Below the pieces are notes generated by a model that did no database searches, had not been told where the DNA came from, and saw only the letters and a list, made by a program, of their open reading frames with translations. The translations under genes and the position numbers were made by a program. From Candidatus Fermentibacteraceae bacterium (GTDB taxonomy: Bacteria; Fermentibacterota; Fermentibacteria; Fermentibacterales; JCC-6): a stretch of DNA of 26,399 bases. Each line of letters begins with the position of its first letter. Within the stretch, counting starts at the first letter, position 1. The stretch spans positions 1 to 26,399 of the forward strand of contig JAGGYZ010000110.1 of the NCBI GenBank assembly GCA_021162285.1. Direction: 5' to 3'. Below, piece by piece: positions 22,494 to 26,399 of this stretch.

Positions 22494-22522
22494 AAAAAAG
22501 GGCGACCCCAAAGAGCCGCCCT
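22494..22522 (-). terminator. Rho-independent terminator of the second RRM copy
   Basis: On the minus strand a GC-rich 7-bp stem (GGGCGGC / GTCGCCC with one G-U pair) is followed by six T (22499-22494). Placed 24 bp after the stop codon, like the terminator of the first copy. Confidence 0.8.
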
Positions 22523-22545
22523 CCGATATTGGTTTTATCAGATAA

Positions 22546-22802
22546 TTATCGTCCTGGTCTTTCTTCACGAGGCTTGGCTTCATTGATTCTGAGAGGTCTT
22601 CCGTCGAGTTCAACACCGTCGTCCTGGGCGATTGCGTTTCTTGCAGTCTCTTCAGGCATTTCAATAAAACCGAAGCCACGGCTGCGGCCGGTTTCTCTGT
22701 CGGTGATTACTCTGGCATCGGTAACTTCGCCATAATTTTCGAAAAAGGTTCTGAGGGAGTCATCATCAACACCCAGCAGAGGTTTCCTACGTACAGGTTC
22801 AT
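22546..22802 (-). pseudogene. Second RRM RNA-binding protein gene, frameshifted by one base
   Basis: It starts MNLYVGNLCW and then leaves the frame: where the first copy has CTGGGGCGTTG this copy has CTGGGTGTTG, one base fewer. With the base restored it would read on as DDDSLRTFFENYGEVTDARV, ITDRETGRSRGFGFIEMPEE and end EERPGR, an 85-residue RRM very like the first copy. Most differences from the first copy are silent or conservative, so the gene was under selection until recently, or the frameshift is a sequencing error in a G-run. It keeps a promoter, ribosome site and terminator of its own. Confidence 0.85.
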
Positions 22803-22831
22803 TAGTATCCCTTTCGTACTATGCCATCTTA

Positions 22832-22860
22832 TAAATAACCGAGTCTTCGCGACGAAACAA
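22832..22860 (-). promoter_or_regulatory. Promoter of the second RRM copy
   Basis: On the minus strand TTGTTT (22860-22855), 17 bp, TATTTA (22837-22832), at the same distance from the ATG as in the first copy. Confidence 0.55.
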
Positions 22861-23132
22861 AAGAAGTCCGGCCGTGTCTCATCATTTATACACGCGGATA
22901 ATATCCACATCTATTTCATACTGTAAAGTCCTGCGGAATAAACTGTTGAGTGCTGATAACCAGCCGGTACAACGCTGCTTTTCTGTTCCTGGTGCCGTTT
23001 CTGAAATGCCATTGCGGACGCAGTACAGTACTGTGTCTTACAGAAGAAAAAATAATCGTAAACTGTTATGACAAAAAGATATAAATAAGCTGCACAAATC
23101 TTCTTCAAAAGGAATGGAAGTTGAAGTGTTCA
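22861..23132. other. Intergenic stretch without a supportable gene
   Basis: No credible coding frame on either strand. It is AT-rich toward its right end. The one notable element is a perfect palindrome, ACAGTACTGT, at 23025-23034, with flanks that extend it imperfectly (CAGTACAGTACTGTG) and which shares GTACAGTAC with the palindrome at 4851-4860. No terminator or tRNA-like fold was seen. Confidence 0.5.
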
Positions 23133-23161
23133 TTAACGCTGTTGTACAGATTCATTATAAC
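23133..23161 (+). promoter_or_regulatory. Possible promoter of the propeller-MATE genes
   Basis: TTAACG (23133-23138), 17 bp, TATAAC (23156-23161). Transcription starting near 23168 would include the ATG at 23216 but not the ATG at 23114. Confidence 0.45.
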
Positions 23162-23215
23162 CTGCAATATTTCGCTGCCGGATGGTTTCAGTTCCCAACT
23201 TTTCGATTGGAAAAA

Positions 23216-23989
23216 ATGCTGCTGCTTATTCTTATTTCTTTGCCTTTTCTTACAGGACTGAACAGCCCTGACGGGTTGTCTGCTGACGGAGATGGTATCT
23301 ACATCTGCGAGGAAAATGCCGGGAGGGTTCTTTATGCAGCATTTGATGGAACTGTTACCGTGATTGCCGAAGAACTCTCTTCTCCAGAGGGAATCTGCGT
23401 GGGTGAGAGCAGAAGGATTCTGGTTGTTGAAGATGCCGAACACGGCAGACTGGTTGAACTGCTGGATGGTTCAGTTGCAACACTGGTCAGTGATTTGTGC
23501 TACCCTGAAGGGGTAACGGTTGACGTATTGGGAGACATCTGGTTTACAACAGGGGGTATACAGGGTGGTTGTCTGTTCACAACTCTGTGGAAGCTTTCAG
23601 GAAAAGAGGTTTGTGCTGAATATTCACTTCCATCTGCATTCAGCTTTTCGGATGTGGAAGCTGCCGCTGATGGAATGATATATATCTGCAGCGAGTCTTC
23701 CGGGTTGTTCGGTAATGTGGCTGTTTTCCGGTTCAACCCTGTCTCCGGTGAGTTGCTGCCGTTCGTTACAGATGTTTCGGCATGTGAGGGAATATGTACA
23801 ACTGCCGGTGGCTTTCCCCTGTACATTACCGATGAAAGCGGTTCTGTTTACACAGTTGACACAGATGGTACACCTGCTCTTTTTCTGAATGGCCTGGAAA
23901 CTGTGGAGGATGTGATTGTGGCCGGTGACAGGCTGTTTGTTTCAGAAGATGGAACAGGCTCAATTCTTTCCATGGACCCCCATGAGTAA
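23216..23989 (+). CDS. Secreted NHL/SMP-30-like beta-propeller protein
   Basis: 257 residues from ATG 23216, which gives a short signal peptide (MLLLILISLPFLTG) and has GGAAA upstream; an in-frame ATG at 23114 would bury this signal behind 34 extra residues and precedes the likely promoter. Repeats of about 40 residues (SPDGLSADGDGIYICEENAG, SPEGICVGESRRILVVEDAE, YPEGVTVDVLGDIWFTTGG, CEGICTTAGGFPLYITDESG) are those of six-bladed propellers of the NHL/SMP-30 type. Substrate or partner unknown. Its stop overlaps the start of the MATE transporter gene by 8 bp, so the two are translated together. Confidence 0.82.
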   Translation: MLLLILISLPFLTGLNSPDGLSADGDGIYICEENAGRVLYAAFDGTVTVIAEELSSPEGICVGESRRILVVEDAEHGRLVELLDGSVATLVSDLCYPEGVTVDVLGDIWFTTGGIQGGCLFTTLWKLSGKEVCAEYSLPSAFSFSDVEAAADGMIYICSESSGLFGNVAVFRFNPVSGELLPFVTDVSACEGICTTAGGFPLYITDESGSVYTVDTDGTPALFLNGLETVEDVIVAGDRLFVSEDGTGSILSMDPHE

Positions 23990-25370
23990 GTATGCACCGG
24001 ATTCGTACAGGGGAATCATCGCTGTATCACTTCCAATAATTGCCGGTATGGCAGGCAGAACTATCATGATGTTCTGTGACAGGCTGTTTCTGGCAGGGCA
24101 CAGCCAGCTCGAACTGCAGGCATCACTTCCTGCAGGTATTCTAAGTTTTACTCTTCTGTCTGTTCTGTACGGAACAGTGGGTTACTCCAGCACATTTGTG
24201 TCGCAGTTCTTCGGAGCCGGAGACAGAGACGGATGCTCAAAAAGTCTCGCTCAGGGGTTGTACCTTACCATGTTCTCCGTTCCGGTTCTTGCTGCACTTG
24301 CCATCCCCGGCTCTGTGCTGCTGAATCTTGCAGGCCACGCTCCGGAAGTGCTTGCTCTGGAGCAAACCTACTTCAGAATACTGATGATCTCCGCGTCAGG
24401 ACCTGTGTTTACAGCTGCTGCCGCCTCTTTCTGGAACGGCAGGGGAAAGACAGTTCCGGCAATGGCGGCAGTTCTTGTCGGCGCAGGTGTAAACATTCTG
24501 CTTGATTACGGAATGATTTTTGGAAGGCTGGGGTTCCCGGAGATGGGAATAAAAGGAGCAGCAATTGCAACTGCGGTGTCATCGTTTATTCCCGGTACTA
24601 TCCTGACCATTGCCGCTTACACGGGAAGAACCAGAGAGAGATACAGAACCAGGGAGAACTTCAGATTTTCAAAGAAGCTCACGGCAAGAATACTGAAATT
24701 CGGTTTCCCGGCCGGGCTTCAGACTCTTATAGATGTTGCCAGCTTCACGGTGTTTATTTTCATTGCCGGAAGGCTTGGAGTGGTAGACTTTACTGCAAAC
24801 AACCTGGTATTCAGCGTGAACAACCTGGCTTTCAATCCGCTGATGGGTTTCGGCTTTGCCACAACTGTAATTGTTGGAAGAAGCATCGGAATGGGAAGTA
24901 CTGAGATGGCTGTAAGGGCAACCTGGCGTTCTCTTGTTCTGGCTCTTGCCTACTTTGTTCCTCTGGCTGCAACTTTCGTTCTGTTTCCGGGATTTTACAT
25001 AAAACTGTTTTTCAGCCCGGATTCCGCCTGTAGTTTTGAAGAACTGTCTTCAACTGCCGGGAAACTGCTTGCCATCATAGCAGTATGGGGAGTGTTCGAC
25101 GCTGTCAGCCTTATTTTCGGTGGTGCTCTCCGCGGTGCCGGAGATACGAAGTATGTCGTGTGGGTGTCCGGGCTTCTAGCCTGGCTCTTCTGGGTACCGG
25201 GGCTGCTGTACCTTTACGCAGTACGGCACTCCGGCATTGTGGAGCTGTGGCTGTTTACAAGCCTGTACATTGCCGTTTTCGGGGCATTCTACTTCTTCAG
25301 GTTCAGAGCAGGAAAGTGGAAGAGTATAGACATTATCGGCAACTCAGGAGAACAGGCTGTTTCCAGGTAG
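23982..25370 (+). CDS. MATE-family multidrug/metabolite efflux transporter
   Basis: 462 residues from ATG 23982. About twelve transmembrane segments in two related halves; MATE features include SLPIIAGMAGRTIMMFCDRL FLAG near the start, the loop QFFGAGDRDGCSKSLAQGL and, in the second half, FGGALRGAGDTKYVVWVSGL. Members export drugs or metabolites in exchange for Na+ or H+; the substrate here is unknown. The start lies inside the end of the propeller gene (8-bp overlap); a longer frame from 23916 is only read-through of that gene. A GH18-family gene follows after 48 bp, possibly in the same transcript. Confidence 0.9.
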   Translation: MSKYAPDSYRGIIAVSLPIIAGMAGRTIMMFCDRLFLAGHSQLELQASLPAGILSFTLLSVLYGTVGYSSTFVSQFFGAGDRDGCSKSLAQGLYLTMFSVPVLAALAIPGSVLLNLAGHAPEVLALEQTYFRILMISASGPVFTAAAASFWNGRGKTVPAMAAVLVGAGVNILLDYGMIFGRLGFPEMGIKGAAIATAVSSFIPGTILTIAAYTGRTRERYRTRENFRFSKKLTARILKFGFPAGLQTLIDVASFTVFIFIAGRLGVVDFTANNLVFSVNNLAFNPLMGFGFATTVIVGRSIGMGSTEMAVRATWRSLVLALAYFVPLAATFVLFPGFYIKLFFSPDSACSFEELSSTAGKLLAIIAVWGVFDAVSLIFGGALRGAGDTKYVVWVSGLLAWLFWVPGLLYLYAVRHSGIVELWLFTSLYIAVFGAFYFFRFRAGKWKSIDIIGNSGEQAVSR

Positions 25371-25418
25371 CTTGCTTTCCTGCGGGCTCTTGAAGATGTT
25401 CTTCTCCTGGGAGGTATT

Positions 25419-26399
25419 ATGATTGTTTCAACCCTGTTTACCATTATTCTTGTGGCAGGACCTATAAGTTCTGCGGCAGATGTATACGAGCTTCCATCTG
25501 TTCACCAGCAGGTGACTGAACACTATTCTGCTGTTCAGTTGCATGATGTTATCACAGTAGACAACAGCGGTGACGCAGAGCTTTACGGAACTGTGTTCGG
25601 TTTTCTTCCCTACTGGGTTAACCAGGCATGGCTGCAGTACGATCTGATAAGTGTTCTTGCAGTGTTCAGTGTGGATATGGGCTCGTCCGGCACCATAACG
25701 AACTACCACGGTTTTCCGTCTTCCTTTGCAACTGCAATGGATCAGGCCCATGCAAACGATGCAACTGTGACAGTTACGGTAACAAATTTCAGCAGCTCAT
25801 CTATTCACTCCATTCTTACAGCAAATAAAACAGCAGCAATTTCCACTATCTGTGATCTGGTGAACAGCTCGGTTGCAGACGGTGTGTGCATCGATTTTGA
25901 AAATGTACAGGCGGCAGATTCAGGCAATCTGGTGGCGTTCATGGAGGATGTAAGAACTGCCCTTCCCGATGCTCACATATCCATCTGCACACCTGTTGTA
26001 GACTGGTCCGGTGCGTTTAACTACAGCGAACTTGCAGAGAGCTGTGACGCTCTGATGATGATGTGCTACGCTTTTGCCGGAAGCTGGAGTTCCGTTGCAG
26101 GTCCCAATGCTCCGCTTGTTGGATGGGGCAGCTCACCGGAATCGTCCAGCAACATGGCCTGGGCTGTGTGTGACTATATCTGCAACGCTCCGAACATACA
26201 TGATAAACTTGTTGTGGGCCTTCCTTACTACGGTCATCAGTGGACAACCTCAGGGTCATCCACCCACTCTCCGGCTGGCAGCTGCAGCACGCTGTTCTAT
26301 ACAACGCTTGCAGACAGAGCTGACACATACGGAGCTCTGTGGGACGAAGAGTCGTTAACACCGTGGTACAGGTTTTACTCTGGCGGGTGGAACCAGGGA
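25419..26399 (+). CDS. Secreted glycoside hydrolase family 18 (chitinase/YaaH-like) protein, 3' end outside window
   Basis: The frame opens at ATG 25419 (GGAGGT upstream) and is still open at the window end, 327 codons later. Signal peptide MIVSTLFTIILVAGPISSAA. The GH18 barrel is recognised from FGFLPYWVNQAWLQYDLISV (first strand), the catalytic strand DGVCIDFEN (D154 ... D159, E161 as proton donor), LMMMCYAFAGSWSSVAGPNA and LVVGLPYYGHQW. The usual DGxDxDxE motif has Cys instead of Asp at its second Asp; the related YaaH-type motif (DGVNIDFE) also lacks that Asp, so activity on peptidoglycan or chitin-like glycans remains possible. C-terminal domains, if any, are outside the window. Confidence 0.88.
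   Translation, partial: MIVSTLFTIILVAGPISSAADVYELPSVHQQVTEHYSAVQLHDVITVDNSGDAELYGTVFGFLPYWVNQAWLQYDLISVLAVFSVDMGSSGTITNYHGFPSSFATAMDQAHANDATVTVTVTNFSSSSIHSILTANKTAAISTICDLVNSSVADGVCIDFENVQAADSGNLVAFMEDVRTALPDAHISICTPVVDWSGAFNYSELAESCDALMMMCYAFAGSWSSVAGPNAPLVGWGSSPESSSNMAWAVCDYICNAPNIHDKLVVGLPYYGHQWTTSGSSTHSPAGSCSTLFYTTLADRADTYGALWDEESLTPWYRFYSGGWNQG

Overview
The window looks like chromosomal DNA from a Gram-negative, probably anaerobic bacterium of the FCB-like / candidate-phylum type (Fermentibacteria, Cloacimonadota, WOR-3 and relatives are my guesses; the phylum cannot be fixed from this sequence alone). The reasons are: a TonB-dependent receptor and many lipobox lipoproteins (an outer membrane); several secreted proteins ending in FlgD/Ig-like domains typical of those lineages; an anaerobe-type orange-protein (ORP)-like operon rich in ferredoxin cysteines; and AGGAGG-type ribosome sites with frequent GTG and TTG starts. 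I see no tRNA, rRNA, CRISPR array or insertion sequence.

Layout. 1-1010: the 3' end of a secreted FN3/FlgD-type protein, paralogous to the gene at 8436-10631. 1069-4753 (minus): a TonB-dependent receptor followed 7 bp later by a beta-propeller lipoprotein. 4913-11714 (plus): an envelope operon with tight or overlapping junctions, encoding a secreted protein with a degenerate metallopeptidase-like core, a TPR-type lipoprotein, a large secreted FN3/FlgD protein and an S41-family lipoprotein. 11849-16291 (minus): a small Ser/Lys-rich membrane protein, a hicB-hicA toxin-antitoxin pair (hicB frameshifted), an MFS transporter, a gutted DNRLRE-type pseudogene, and two tandem-duplicated lipoproteins built from a four-cysteine, pilin-like repeat unit.

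16419-21993 (plus) is the most coherent system: a PAS / sigma-54 activator with a Cys cluster in its sensor, an inverted repeat, a near-perfect sigma-54 promoter, then an operon of three NifX/ORP-like cofactor-binding proteins, a DUF5320-like Gly-rich protein, two MinD-like ATPases with inserted 2x[4Fe-4S] ferredoxin domains and an Mrp/NBP35 ATPase. This gene content matches the sigma-54-controlled orange protein (ORP) system known from Desulfovibrio, here in a single-operon layout with the Mrp and ORP domains on separate genes.

22034-22860 (minus): a tandem duplication of an RRM RNA-binding protein gene, each copy with its own promoter and terminator; the second copy carries a one-base deletion. 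23216-26399 (plus): a secreted beta-propeller protein, a MATE transporter overlapping it by 8 bp, and the 5' part of a secreted GH18-family protein that runs off the window. Both frameshifts (hicB and the second RRM) are single-base losses in homopolymer runs, so sequencing or assembly error must be excluded before biology is inferred.
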